A program made the position numbers and the translations under genes. A DNA stretch of 64,000 bases from JAEZBP01 sp963832725 (GTDB lineage: Bacteria; Myxococcota_A; Polyangia; Polyangiales; Sandaracinaceae): the NCBI GenBank assembly GCA_963832725.1, contig CAWHVG010000001.1, positions 1,302,001 to 1,366,000 of the forward strand. Reading direction: 5' to 3'. Below, one piece after another: positions 28,111-39,289 of the stretch (positions are counted from its first letter, which is position 1; the number at the start of each line of letters is the position of its first letter). Under the pieces are notes generated by a model that saw only the letters and a list, made by a program, of their open reading frames with translations, was not told the origin of the DNA and did not search any database.

Positions 28111-28809
28111 TCACGAAGCTGGCGGCACGAAGACCGCGTCCGTGAGGCGGGCGCGCAGGACGTCGACCATCGGCTCCGGCTCGGTGCGCGCGAACGACAT
28201 GGTCGGGACGGCGGATCGCTCGAGCACGCCGACCAGCGCGGCGGCACCGGGCGCGTCACCGCCCCACACCAGGACCAGCGGCAGCCCGGCCAGCGCGGGC
28301 GCGAGCTCATGGGGCGGGATGGGAGGCAGGTCCGCTCCGTCGATCAGCGCCAGGTGGGCGCCGGCCGGCAGTCGAGCGAGCGATCTGCGGGTCGAGACGC
28401 GGAGGACGGAGACGCGCGCAGGGTCGAAGAGCGGGTCGATCTGCTCGGCCAGCTCGCCGGTGCCCGAGAGGACGACGAGGTGCATCGTGCCGTTCGCTCT
28501 GGCGAAGAGCTTCGTCGTCTCCCGGTCGAAGGGACAGCGCGGGGCGGGGACGAGGTCGCGGGTGGGCATCTCGGCCAGCTTGAGCGCCCGCTCGATCGCG
28601 CGGACGACCTCGGCCGCCTCCGCGCTTCCGAGCCTCGCCTGGAGCCGCGCCCGCAGAGGGCCGTGTACCAGGTCGACCACTTCGGCGAAGGTGACCGGCA
28701 CCCGCGTCCCCCACGCGGCGAGCGCGGCGAGCAAGAGCGACGTGCCGCCCTCGACCCGGCCTTCGATCAGCTCCCGCAACACTCCGAGAAATGCCGGCTC
28801 CGTGCTCAC
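28111..28809 (-). CDS. Conserved hypothetical protein
   Basis: A 232-residue soluble protein with no signal or membrane helix. The first half is helical (about residues 1-85). The second half has a Rossmann-like or response-receiver-like alternation (MHLVVLSGTGE, VSVLRVSTRRSLARL, AHLALIDGADLP, LPLVLVWGGDAPGA). Conserved acidic residues of a true receiver domain are not evident. It lies 62 bases upstream of the GH13 gene on the same strand. Function unknown. Confidence 0.65.
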   Translation of the reverse strand: MSTEPAFLGVLRELIEGRVEGGTSLLLAALAAWGTRVPVTFAEVVDLVHGPLRARLQARLGSAEAAEVVRAIERALKLAEMPTRDLVPAPRCPFDRETTKLFARANGTMHLVVLSGTGELAEQIDPLFDPARVSVLRVSTRRSLARLPAGAHLALIDGADLPPIPPHELAPALAGLPLVLVWGGDAPGAAALVGVLERSAVPTMSFARTEPEPMVDVLRARLTDAVFVPPAS

Positions 28810-29030
28810 GCCGACGCTTGTGGCGCGAGCAGGCGCACGCGTTCATCGCGAGGCGTTTTGGCTCTTGTGGCGTCCCTGCCGGTCACTGAAGCGCCGGGCC
28901 TCGTCGAGTAGGGATGGCGCCGCCCGGGAGGACGACCACGTCGAACGAATGAGCACGCGAGGCCGGCCCTGACCATGGGCCTTCGATGTGATGGTTGTCG
29001 GCACGCGGGACCCACGCGCCGGCGTCCCGA

Positions 29031-29720
29031 TCAGTCGAGGTGACGCGCGTCGGCGTAGCGCACCAGCGAGAGGCGACCGCGCGCGAGCGTCATCTCGGTG
29101 ATGGACCCGTTCGGGATGTAGGGGCGGCGCACGAGCTGGAAGCGGCCGGCGAGCGAGCGCGGCAGCGAGTGGACCAACGTGAAGATCAGGTAGCCGTGCG
29201 CGAAGAGCGCCACCGAGGCGTCGGGCTCGTGCCGCGCCTCGAGGTCGCGCAGGAAGCCGTTCACGCGCGCGTTCAGCATGGCCGGCGTCTCCCCACCCAC
29301 GGTGCGCTCCCGCCGCCACGCGTGGAAGTAGATGGGAATGAGCGAGCCGCCGAGCACGGCGCGCTTGAGCTCGGGCCGCAGCGGCGCGCGGAGCATGGCG
29401 CGCACGTAGCGGCCGGCGACGCTGCGCTCGTCGAGATGTCCGGTACGCAGCTCGCTGATGGCGTCGGTGATCTCCACGTCCATGCCGAGCGCCGCCGCGG
29501 AGACCTCCGCCGTCTCCTTGGCGCGCAAGAGCGGCGAGGCATAGATGCCGTCGAGACGCAGGCCCGAGAAGCGCGCGGCCACCCGCTCGGCCTCGCGGCG
29601 CCCTCGCGGTGAGAGCGAGCCCTCGCGCTCTTGGTTGAAGAGGCGATCGATCTGGCGCGCTTCGGTGACCGCGCTCGCGCGCAGCTCCATCTGTCCGTGC
29701 CGCACCCAGTAGAGCCGCAT
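29031..29720 (-). CDS. Histidine phosphatase family protein
   Basis: A 229-residue branch-1 histidine phosphatase (phosphoglycerate-mutase-like). The catalytic RHGQ is in LYWVRHGQMELR near the N-terminus. LSPRGRREAERVAARF and GIYASPLLRAKETAEVSA give the Arg and the conserved segment after it, TDAISELRTGHLDER provides the Glu, and ALFAHGYLIFTLVHSL contains the second His. Substrates range from sugar phosphates to phosphoproteins, so specificity is open. ATG 29720 follows GGAGCG. It lies 15 bases after the TrmB-like regulator gene in the same direction, hence probably in one operon. Confidence 0.9.
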   Translation of the reverse strand: MRLYWVRHGQMELRASAVTEARQIDRLFNQEREGSLSPRGRREAERVAARFSGLRLDGIYASPLLRAKETAEVSAAALGMDVEITDAISELRTGHLDERSVAGRYVRAMLRAPLRPELKRAVLGGSLIPIYFHAWRRERTVGGETPAMLNARVNGFLRDLEARHEPDASVALFAHGYLIFTLVHSLPRSLAGRFQLVRRPYIPNGSITEMTLARGRLSLVRYADARHLD

Positions 29721-29735
29721 CGCTCCTCCGTGGGC

Positions 29736-30596
29736 TCAGCGTGTCGCCTGCGGCGCTGGCCCGACGCTCCGACCGAGGACGGGCTCGGCGTCGCCTTCGA
29801 GCAGCTCGTCGAGCCGCCCTACCCGCTCGCCGAGGATCTGCGCCATCACCTCACGCGTGTCGAAGCCGTGGCGCTGCGCGAGCAGCGTGATGTCGAGCGC
29901 GATCTGACTGGTCGCGATCTCCGCGATGGCCGCCGTCTCGCTGATCACGGCGTTGTCGGTGTCGCTCTGCTCCGTCGCCGCGATGAGGGTGCGGGCGTCG
30001 TCGGCGACGATGACCAGCCGGTGCTTCCAGAACTGCTCGACCGCCTCCTCGGCGAACCCATAGCTGAAGTGGACGCCGGGCAGGTGGTGCGGGATGGCGG
30101 CGTGGCTGAAGATCCAGCTCGTCACCTGCCCGCCCGCGGCCTCGGTCAGCGCGTCGGCGAGGGCTTCGAGCTCCCGCGGCCAACCGCTGACCACCACCCG
30201 TTCGCTCGCCTGCCGTACCAGGCGCCGCGCCTCTTCGAGCACGCGCTCGTAGCCGTGAACGCTGAACGCGTCGGGGACCGGCGGCTCGGTCTCCAGGCTG
30301 CGCACGGCCTCGTCGAGCCGATGCACCGACGCGTCGAAGCGGTCGCGCAGGAGCGCCATCAGGCTCTCGGCGGGCGAGGCGACGAAGCGTTCGGGGTGAC
30401 CCGGGATGGAGCGCGCGGCCCCGGCCTGCACCAGCCGCCGCAGCGCGCCGTAGACCGCCGAGCGCGGGATCTGCGCCTTCTGCCCGACCTCGTAGCCGGT
30501 GGAAGGCCCGCTGGCGAGCAACGCCGCGTACGCACGACTCTCGTTCAAGCTGAAGCCGTGCTCGGTCAGCGCGCCAATGAGGTCGGCCTCGCCCAT
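29736..30596 (-). CDS. TrmB-family transcriptional regulator
   Basis: A 286-residue DNA-binding regulator. The winged helix is at residues about 5-70 (LNESRAYAALLASGPSTGYE, then PRSAVYGALRRLVQAG), a coiled segment follows (about 85-105), and a phospholipase-D-like sensor domain (SERVVVSGWPRELEALADAL, RLVIVADDARTLIA) occupies the rest. This is the TrmB arrangement known for sugar-responsive regulators. It probably controls itself and the phosphatase gene immediately downstream. ATG 30596 is preceded by CTAGAGAAAGCCTCC, giving a plausible ribosome site. The inducer is unknown. Confidence 0.85.
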   Translation of the reverse strand: MGEADLIGALTEHGFSLNESRAYAALLASGPSTGYEVGQKAQIPRSAVYGALRRLVQAGAARSIPGHPERFVASPAESLMALLRDRFDASVHRLDEAVRSLETEPPVPDAFSVHGYERVLEEARRLVRQASERVVVSGWPRELEALADALTEAAGGQVTSWIFSHAAIPHHLPGVHFSYGFAEEAVEQFWKHRLVIVADDARTLIAATEQSDTDNAVISETAAIAEIATSQIALDITLLAQRHGFDTREVMAQILGERVGRLDELLEGDAEPVLGRSVGPAPQATR

Positions 30597-30622
30597 GGAG
30601 GCTTTCTCTAGCACAGAGCGAG

Positions 30623-31297
30623 CTACTGCAGGACGGTCAGGATCTCGCTGCCGTCCGGCGCCGTGAGCCGCTTCTTCACCATCAGCCCGCTCTCGTCGTA
30701 CCAGAGGCTCAGGTCGGTCGCGCCTCGGACCTCGTAGCGCCGCGTGGGAATGCGCCGGCCGCCGACCTCGATGGTCTCCGGATGCGGCGCGCTCACGCTC
30801 ACGTGCACGACGCGGCCGTCCTCGGCGCGGATCATGTTCGTGCGCGGCTGATCGAAGACGTTGAAGTGCAGCGAGTCCGGCACGGCGTCCGCCGGCGCCT
30901 GATGCTGGCCGGAGGTGCCGCGCACGCGGATGGCGCTCGACGAGGCGCGCGCGAAGACTTGCAGCGGATCTCCGTTCTTGTCGGTGCGGACTGCCAGGCC
31001 GAGCAGGCGGTCTCCTTCCCAGGTCTCGCGGCTGTCCATCGTGTAGTGATAGGCGTCGACGAAGAGGACCGAGACGCGGATCTCGATGTCGTGATGAACG
31101 GTGAAGCGTTCGCCCTGATGCGTGAAGGTCGTTTCGTGCGTGCCGATCTGACCGCCGTTGCGGAGGATGGCGTAGCGGACGGTCCGATCGGCGGGCGGGT
31201 CCGCGTGCACCGGCGCCAACACGAACCAGGCCAGCACGGACCAGCCCAGCGCGAGCGCGGACAGGGCGATGGGGATGCGTCGCATGGCGATGGCCAT
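30623..31297 (-). CDS. DUF6134-like secreted protein
   Basis: A 224-residue exported protein. The signal or anchor is MRRIPIALSALALGWSVLAW, probably cleaved after VHA. The mature part has the pattern I associate with DUF6134 proteins: VRYAILRNGGQIGTHETTF, VSVLFVDAYHYTMDSRETW and GLAVRTDKNGDPLQVFA, ending with a strand-rich domain that includes a conserved ESGLMVKKRL. These are single beta-domain periplasmic proteins of unknown function. Two starts are possible (31297 or 31285); both give the same mature protein. It is 26 bases upstream of the TrmB gene on the same strand. Confidence 0.75.
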   Translation of the reverse strand: MAIAMRRIPIALSALALGWSVLAWFVLAPVHADPPADRTVRYAILRNGGQIGTHETTFTHQGERFTVHHDIEIRVSVLFVDAYHYTMDSRETWEGDRLLGLAVRTDKNGDPLQVFARASSSAIRVRGTSGQHQAPADAVPDSLHFNVFDQPRTNMIRAEDGRVVHVSVSAPHPETIEVGGRRIPTRRYEVRGATDLSLWYDESGLMVKKRLTAPDGSEILTVLQ

Positions 31298-31341
31298 GGT
31301 AGCGGTCTCGGCCGCGCGGATCGACGCCGGCGCCCGAATTT

Positions 31342-33848
31342 TCAGGGCGTCGCGGGCCACTCGACGACGCGACCGAGGAGCGCGTCGATGGTGACGCGGC
31401 GGACGCTGCCGGAGCTCGCGCGCAGGTGGAGCTGCCAGAGCGGCAGGAAGAGCGGCGTGATCTCGCCCGGCGTCGCGTCGAAGCATTCCCGGAAGCGCGC
31501 GAGGACCCGCGCGTCGCTCGCCCGTGCGACCCAATCGGCGTCCTCGAAGGCCAAGGTGGCCGGCGGCACGTCGGCGACCTCGGCGTTTCCGTCGAAGCCG
31601 CGAATCTCGCTGGCTCGCTCGTCGGGCTCGTCCTCGAAACGGATTCCGTCGCTGTTGGTGAACCGCAGCACCGAGAGCGCGTGAGGGTGAAAGAAGACAC
31701 GGCCGATCCGCTCGTCGTGGCGCTCCCCGAAGAGCCTCGCGAGCGTGCCGCGCTCCACCTTCTCTTCGTACGAGACGGCGAGGACGAGCCGGTGGCGCAG
31801 CTCGGCGCCCTCGAAGCGCTCGTCGTCACCGATCAGGCCGAGGACGCGGCTGCGCAGGTGACCGACCGCGATGCGCTCGGCGGCGGCGGCGTCGACATAG
31901 GGGACCAGCGCTCGCACGGGGTTGGGCAGGTCGATGTCGGGCCGTCCGCCGGTCGAGGAGGCGAACCAGCGGACGGCCCGCCCGCGTTCGAACGCGCGCG
32001 CTCGCCCCTCGTCGACGAGCCGAGACGCGGCGCGCCGGACGGCGTTCTCGCTCCGATCGGTGAGCGCCGCCAGCTCGCGCGCGCTCGCCGAGGGGACGGT
32101 CTCCAGCGCCGAGAGCATCTCCTCGTCCAGCGCGTCCGTCCGTCGCACCGGCTTCGATGGAGCGCTCGCCGCCGATGCCTCCGGCCCCGCCGCCTCGCCG
32201 CTCGGTCGTCCGGCCGCCGGAGACGACATTTGCTCGGCTCCCGAGCCGGCGCGCGCAGCCTCCTCGCTCCGTTCCTCCGCTCCCGAAGCCGACGCTCCCC
32301 CGGCTCCGAACCCGCCGCCGTCCTCGCCCTCGCCGCGCGCGCACGCGTCCGGTCGAGCCTCATCCGGCACGCCGCCGCGCCGAGGCGCCTTCTGCCGTCG
32401 CCGGGTCGGATCGCCAATCGGCCGATGGCTCCGCGGCATCCCTGGCGCTCCCGTCCTCCGCGTCCCGCGCCGACATCGGTCTTCGCGCGGGCCTCGTCTG
32501 AGCGCATCCCGTCGTCGTCCTCCTGCGTGGGCTTCGACGCATCGGCGCGACCGAGCAGCGCCGCGAACCGACCCCGGAGCGGCTCGGTGTGCGCCTCCAC
32601 CCTCTCCTCGGTCCACGTCTCGTGCCGCGTCATCAGCCAGCGGGCTCGCAGCGAGACAGGCGCGCCGAGCTGGTCGGGCGAGAGGAGCACGAGCTCGCCC
32701 GGCTTGGCCGAAGGCAGCGCGTCCAGGACGGCGTCGGCATCGTCCGGCGCCAGCGACTTCACGGTCGGCTCGACCTTCTTGCGGTCCTGGCGCGTCGTCA
32801 GCCGGCCGAGCGCCCAGGTCCCGAACTGCGCCATCGCCTTGTAGTCGACGTCGCCCGGGTTCTGGGTGGCCATCAGGCAGGCCAGCCCGTACTTGCGGGC
32901 CTGCTTGAAGAGGAGCGAGAGGCCTTCCTTGCACGCCGGTTTGCGCACCGGCGGCACGAAGGGCGCCACCTCGTCGATGTAGAAGAGCGCCTGCGGCGTC
33001 GGGCTCGGGTGCGAGAGCATCCACTGGTAGAGCCGGTCGGTCAGCGCAGCGACGAAGAAGTCTTTGTCCTCCTGCTGGTGGAGCGTGTTCAAGTAGACGA
33101 TGGCGACGCGGGTCTTTCCGGGCGCCACCGGCGCGCGTGGATCGCGGCCGAGCAGCACGTCGACGTCGATGGGCACTCCGTCGTGGAAGAGCGCGCGGCG
33201 GGCGCCGACCTCCAACCGGGCCAGGCGCTGGCAGGCGAGGCGGATCTTGCGCGGGTCGAGGTAGCGCGCGTAGGCGGCGAAGCCGTCCCCCTCGGCGGCG
33301 ACCAGGTGCTCGGTGAGCGCCAGGAGCGACGGCGACGGGCCGCTGGCGACCTCGTGCAGCGCGCGGTCGATCACGGCCGCCAGCCCAGCTCCGTCGTCGG
33401 AGTCGAGATTGAAGCCGAGCAAGCCGACCACCACGGCCGCCGTGCGGGTAATCGCCTCGACTCGCGCCGCTCCCTCCAGCGCGGCCAGCCCGCCGTCGAC
33501 CGGATCGGCGCAGAGCGGGACCCCGCGGCTCGAGCCCGGCGTGAACACGACGACCTCGGCCCGCTCGGCGAACGCGGCGGCGAGAGCGGGATCGATGCCG
33601 TGCGCCGCCAGCTCCTCCGCGCTCGACGCCGCGGCCAGGCTGCACAGGTCCCCTTGCGGGTCGACGCAGATGGCCGGGATGCCGGCGAGCACCGCCTCCT
33701 CGACGAGCGCCTTGCAGAAGACGGTCTTACCCGAGCCGCTCGACCCGAGCGCCATCACGTGCCGGAGGAGCGCCGAGGGATCGAGCCGCAGCGCCTCTCC
33801 ATCGTCCGCCCGCTGCCCGAGCCACAATCCCGCTTGGTCCGGTGCCAT
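31342..33848 (-). CDS. HerA/FtsK-like ATPase with winged-helix C-terminal region, frameshifted
   Basis: A roughly 835-residue P-loop ATPase of the HerA/FtsK superfamily. Walker A is ALGSSGSGKTVFCKALVEEA (about residue 32) and CVDPQGDLCSL follows. Walker B is ALFYIDEVAPFVP, and ACLMATQNPGDVDYKAMAQF is the sensor region. Such proteins are DNA translocases or helicase-like motors. After a low-complexity acidic linker the frame changes (between about 32350 and 32480, possibly more than one shift). The last 250 residues include a winged helix (DEEMLSALETVPSASARELA, then SENAVRRAASRLVDEG). No nuclease partner (NurA) lies nearby. ATG 33848 is right before APDQAGLWLGQR. Confidence 0.75.
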
Positions 33849-34023
33849 GCGCCCGACTGTAAACCGCCGCCGGCGGGTTTGGGCTTCCGGCGCGATGACA
33901 CCCGCTCGCGGCCGAGGGGTGCCCACGCGAGGCCACGATGTGGCACTTCACGGCCTCGATGCCCCACCGTGGCGCCACGACGCTTGCTTCCGGACGCCGA
34001 TCGTTGAACGTTCCCAGCCGCGG

Positions 34024-34813
34024 ATGCTCGCCCTGCTCACCGACCCCGAGGCCTGGCTCGCCCTCGCGACGCTGACGCTGCTCGAGATCGTCCTCGGCAT
34101 CGACAACCTCGTCTTCATCGCGATCCTGACCGACCGGCTTCCCCGCGCGGAGCGACCGCTCGCCTATCGGCTGGGGCTGGCCGGCGCGATGGTGACGCGG
34201 ATCATGCTCCTGCTCGGGCTGAGCTGGGTGATGCACCTGACCCACCCGATTCTTCACCCTCCTCGGCAACGCGATCTCCGGCCGCGACATCATCGTGGTC
34301 GTGGGCGGGCTCTTCCTCATCGCGAAGAGCGCGCACGAGATCTACGAGAAGGTCGAGCTCGAGGAGGGCGAGGAAGAAGAGGACGACGAGCTGCGCCGGC
34401 CCGGGCAGGCCAGCCTCGTCGGGATCGTCCTCCAGATCGCGGTGATGGACATCATCTTCTCGCTCGACTCGGTGATCACCGCGGTCGGGATGGCCAACGA
34501 CGTCCCCGTGATGGTCGCCGCCATCATGGTCGCGGTCGGCATCATGCTTCTCTTCGCGCGGCATGTGGGCGAGTTCGTGAACCGCCATCCCTCGATGAAG
34601 CTGCTCGCGCTCAGCTTCCTGATGCTGATCGGCGTGCTGCTGGTCGCCGAAGGCTTCGATCAGCACATCTCGAAGGGCTACGTGTACGCCGCGATGGGCT
34701 TCGCGCTCTTCGTGGAGCTCCTGAACATGCGCCTGGCGAGGCGCCGTCGCGAAGCGCGTGCGCAGGCTCGGGCGGTGGCGGTCGAGGTCTCGAACGCGAG
34801 CGGCGAGGATTGA
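34024..34813 (+). CDS. TerC-family integral membrane protein, one-base frameshift
   Basis: A roughly 262-residue, seven-helix inner-membrane protein of the TerC/YkoY family, linked to tellurite resistance or metal (Mn) export. The first part has LEIVLGIDNLVFIAILTDRL with the conserved Asp; the second half has the mirrored VMDIIFSLDSVITAVGMAND with its own Asp pair and GYVYAAMGFALFVELLNM at the end. The frame breaks near 34251-34253: removing one base converts ILHPPRQ into the expected IFTLLGNAISGRDIIVVVGG. Metal specificity is unknown. It is divergent from the ATPase gene. Confidence 0.88.
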
Positions 34814-34820
34814 GCGCGGC

Positions 34821-35027
34821 TCAGGCCTTCTTCTTCATCCCGAGCGCGACGAGGAGCCAGAAGAGTCCGCCTGCCGAGCCGAGCACGCCGATGCCCGAGG
34901 CGCTGAAGTGCGGGCCGAGATCGATGAGCTCGGGATCGCGCAACGCCACGACCATCAGCACGGCGCTCGCGACGAGCAGGATGGCGGGCGCGGCCACGCC
35001 GCCCGGGAGCCCGGAACGCTCGCTCAT
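34821..35027 (-). CDS. Small two-helix membrane protein
   Basis: A 68-residue protein with two membrane helices (residues about 11-30 and 42-63) and a basic end MKKKA. Its start overlaps the stop of the methyltransferase gene (ATGA), so the two are translated together, and it is convergent with terC seven bases away. No family recognised. Confidence 0.7.
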   Translation of the reverse strand: MSERSGLPGGVAAPAILLVASAVLMVVALRDPELIDLGPHFSASGIGVLGSAGGLFWLLVALGMKKKA

Positions 35028-35671
35028 CGGTCGCCCTCATCGCTGGCGGGCAGCACGCCCCAGTAGTGGTAGTTCAGCCAGCGCGGCCCCGGCAGGTAGG
35101 CCTGCTCGAGCGCGCCGACGTCGAAACCGGTCTCCGCGAGGAGCTTCGGAACGTCGCGATCGAGATGACAGCCCCCGCCGAGCCGGCTCCAGACCGGGTT
35201 GAGCCGGTGCTGCCAGCCGCTCGGTCCCGCATCGGGCGCGAGCCCGTGCTCCGACAGCACCAAGCGACCGCCGGGCGCCAACGCGCGCCGCAGGGTGATC
35301 AGCGCGCGCGCCGGATCGGGCACGCTGCAGAGCGTGTAGGTGATCACCACCGTGTCGAAGCTCCCGTCCGGCACGTCGAGCGCGTCCACCGTCCTCTCCT
35401 GGAGCCGGATCTTCGTGGCGGCACCCTCTTCCACCCGCGCCTGGGCCTTGGCGAGCAGCGCGGGCGAAGGATCGATGGCCAGCACCTCCTCGACCCGGCT
35501 GGGATCGTAGAACGCCAGGTTCAGCCCCGAGCCGACCCCGACCTCCAGCACCCGGCCTCGCGCCTCGGGCACGACCTTCTCGCGCTGCCGCGCAATGCTC
35601 CGCTGCCCGCAGCATCGCTCAATCGCGAAGGGCAGGATCCGTTCGTCCCAAGCGCGGGAGAGCCAGCTCAT
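35024..35671 (-). CDS. Class I SAM-dependent methyltransferase
   Basis: A 215-residue Rossmann-fold methyltransferase. Motif I is VLEVGVGSGLNLAFY, motif II contains VLAIDPSPALLAKAQ, post-I gives DALDVPDGSFDTVVITYTLC, and motif III is ALAPGGRLVLSEHG. The last 60 residues (NPVWSRLGGGCHLDRDVPKL, then PRWLNYHYWGVL) match small-molecule or phospholipid N-methyltransferase-like members; the substrate is unknown. ATG 35671 begins the conserved MSWLSRAWDERILPF. It precedes and overlaps a two-helix membrane protein gene. Confidence 0.88.
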   Translation of the reverse strand: MSWLSRAWDERILPFAIERCCGQRSIARQREKVVPEARGRVLEVGVGSGLNLAFYDPSRVEEVLAIDPSPALLAKAQARVEEGAATKIRLQERTVDALDVPDGSFDTVVITYTLCSVPDPARALITLRRALAPGGRLVLSEHGLAPDAGPSGWQHRLNPVWSRLGGGCHLDRDVPKLLAETGFDVGALEQAYLPGPRWLNYHYWGVLPASDEGDR

Positions 35672-35791
35672 CGGTGGCGGAGCGTAGCAGCCAATCCCCG
35701 GGCGCGGCAGGCGATGCGCGCGGTCGGTCCACCGGGACGCGGGCGATCCGCCGTGGCGGACCGCGACGAGCGGCAGAGCGCCCCGTCCCAC

Positions 35792-36016
35792 TCAGCTCTG
35801 ATGGCGCAGCTCCCGGCGCCGGCGGCGCAGCTCCTTCGCGTCCATCTCCCCTTCCGCGAAGCGGCGCTTCAGGTCGTCCTCGGCGTCGCGATCCACGACT
35901 TTCGTGGGGCGATACCTCCCTTGGATGAGCGCGATCCCGCCCACGATGACCAGGATGCCGACGATGACCCAGAAGACCACCGCCCAGGCTGCATACTCTT
36001 GACCCCAACTCGGCAT
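35792..36016 (-). CDS. Small SHOCT-like membrane protein
   Basis: A 74-residue protein: one membrane helix (about residues 11-31), a short linker and a C-terminal SHOCT-like motif (DAEDDLKRRFAEGEMDAKEL) with the typical acid-rich 'RFA.GEI...E...R' pattern. SHOCT segments are small oligomerisation helices attached to many protein types. It lies between the ABC-F gene and the methyltransferase gene on the same strand, with no overlap. Confidence 0.8.
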   Translation of the reverse strand: MPSWGQEYAAWAVVFWVIVGILVIVGGIALIQGRYRPTKVVDRDAEDDLKRRFAEGEMDAKELRRRRRELRHQS

Positions 36017-36155
36017 GGCTCGGCCTCCGTTTCCACGTGGCTACCCGCTGCAAGCCGCGAGCCGGGACGCGAGCAATCGGAGGGCCGGTGCCCAGACCGG
36101 GGCGGAAGACGGTGATGGAGGCCGAGAGACGGACCGCGTTCCGTGCGGACGACGC

Positions 36156-37775
<1,620 letters not shown>

Positions 37776-37892
37776 CTCGGTACCGCTCGCGAGAAAGGCC
37801 GGCAGCATGCACGCCGAGGCCGCTCGGGGCCAGCACCGAGCGCGTTGGCCGTGACGCCGTGATCGCAGCCGGGGGCGTCGGTCTCGGCGCGA

Positions 37893-38693
37893 TCAGGGGC
37901 AGCTGAGATCGCAGCCGTTCGAGCAGGCACCGCAGGCCTCGGGCACGCAATGGGTGGGGCCGCCGGGATCGATCGCGCGGCAGACGGTGCCCGGGCAGCA
38001 GTCGGCGTCGGCCGCGCAGGTCGCGCAGCACGCGCCGCAGCCCGGAGGCGGACCGGCGTCGGGCGGCGCGCCGGCGTCGGGGACGTCGCAGCGCACGGTG
38101 CAGTTCAGCGTGTGGAAGAGGCAGGCGCGGAGCCCGCACGGCGCGCAGGCGGCCTCGAAGCCGGTGGGCACGCAGTAGCTGCCGATGGAGAACGCGTAGC
38201 AGGTGGCGCCGGGGCCGCAGTCCGCGTCGGACGTGCAGGAGACCCCACAGCTCGGCGGCGCCACGCAGCTCGTCGAGCAGTCGGCGTTCACCTCGCAGAG
38301 CGGCGTCAGGCCGCCGCAGTCGGCGCAGCTCTCGGGATAGCAGCGCATGTCGCCGTGCACCGTGGGCCGACAACGGGTCAGCTCGCCGCAGTCGGCGTCG
38401 GACGTGCAGGCGTTGCCGCAGCGGGTGGGCAGCGCGCAGTGCGCGGTGCAGGCCGCCATGTCGATGTCGCAGTCGTGCATGCCGCAAGCGGTGCACGAGG
38501 CGGGGACGCATTGACCGGTGCTCGCGCAGGTCGTGCCGGCGCAGCAGTCCGAGTCGTGCGTGCAGGCCGCGCCGCAGCACGCGGGCCCGCGACAGGTCGC
38601 CTCCTCGCAGGTCGGGGCGGGCGTTTTCGTACACGCTGCGAGGGCGAGCAGCGCCACGGCGGCCACGAGGCCACGTGCCACACGTGCGGTCAT
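37893..38693 (-). CDS. Cysteine-rich repeat lipoprotein
   Basis: A 266-residue exported protein with about 40 cysteines. The signal LVAAVALLALAAC carries a lipobox. The mature chain is built from repeated cysteine modules of 40-50 residues ('C...C..D.DC..GT.C', as in CTHDSDCCAGTTC, CTSDADCGPGATC, CAADADCCPGTVC) alternating with 'C..CG...C' segments. A Pro/Asp/Ala linker precedes the last module. Such disulfide-rich surface proteins are common and uncharacterised in myxobacteria. The start is ATG 38693. Confidence 0.8.
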   Translation of the reverse strand: MTARVARGLVAAVALLALAACTKTPAPTCEEATCRGPACCGAACTHDSDCCAGTTCASTGQCVPASCTACGMHDCDIDMAACTAHCALPTRCGNACTSDADCGELTRCRPTVHGDMRCYPESCADCGGLTPLCEVNADCSTSCVAPPSCGVSCTSDADCGPGATCYAFSIGSYCVPTGFEAACAPCGLRACLFHTLNCTVRCDVPDAGAPPDAGPPPGCGACCATCAADADCCPGTVCRAIDPGGPTHCVPEACGACSNGCDLSCP

Positions 38694-38761
38694 CGGAGCG
38701 CAGGATAGCGGAGCTGGCCGCGCGCGCTTGTCGGCCCGGCGGCGGGAGCCACTGTCTCGTC

Positions 38762-39172
38762 ATGCGAGCACCCGCATCCGCCCCCTCCCACACGGCGCTC
38801 CTGCGACAGCGGCTCGGCACGCTGGGGCGTCGCGCGACGACGCTGGGCGAGGTCCTCGACAGGGTGGCCGAGCTCCATCAGGAGATGGCGGAACCGGGGA
38901 CCGGCCTGCGCTTCGAGACCTACGGACTGACGCCCTCGTCCGTCACGGTGGAGGTGGTGTTTCGCTGGCCTCACGCGGACGAGCTCGGGGCGACGCCCGA
39001 GCGCACCCGTCTCTGTTTCGACGTCGCCGCCGGGCCCCGAGCGCGAGAGGTCGAGGTCGGCAGTCGCGACTACCCGCACATCACAGCATTCGTGACGGCG
39101 GCGCTCGAGGCTTCCGAGCTGGACCGCGAGGCGTGGGTCACCAGTCTGCGGGTGCTGCCGGACAAGGCGTGA
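38762..39172 (+). CDS. Hypothetical protein
   Basis: A 136-residue soluble protein. The N-terminal half is helical (HTALLRQRLGTLGRRATTLG, EVLDRVAELHQEM). The rest contains the strands FETYGLTPSSVTVEVVFRWP and TRLCFDVAAGPRAREVEVGS before a last helix. No signal peptide. ATG 38762 is chosen; an upstream in-frame start would add Arg-rich non-conserved sequence. It stands opposite the cysteine-rich lipoprotein gene. Function unknown. Confidence 0.6.
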   Translation: MRAPASAPSHTALLRQRLGTLGRRATTLGEVLDRVAELHQEMAEPGTGLRFETYGLTPSSVTVEVVFRWPHADELGATPERTRLCFDVAAGPRAREVEVGSRDYPHITAFVTAALEASELDREAWVTSLRVLPDKA

Positions 39173-39289
39173 GGCTCTCTCGCTCTCGCGGGCCTCGTTC
39201 CCGGCCTCTTCGGACCCTCGTCGGGCTCTCTTCGGCGTTCGCGGCGTTCTGACGCGCGGCGCCGAGGATGTAGTGCACCAGCGCCCAGA

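Noticed and set aside
26060..28972. A 970-codon plus-strand frame
   Set aside because: It is antisense to the GH13 gene and its upstream neighbour, with no homology.
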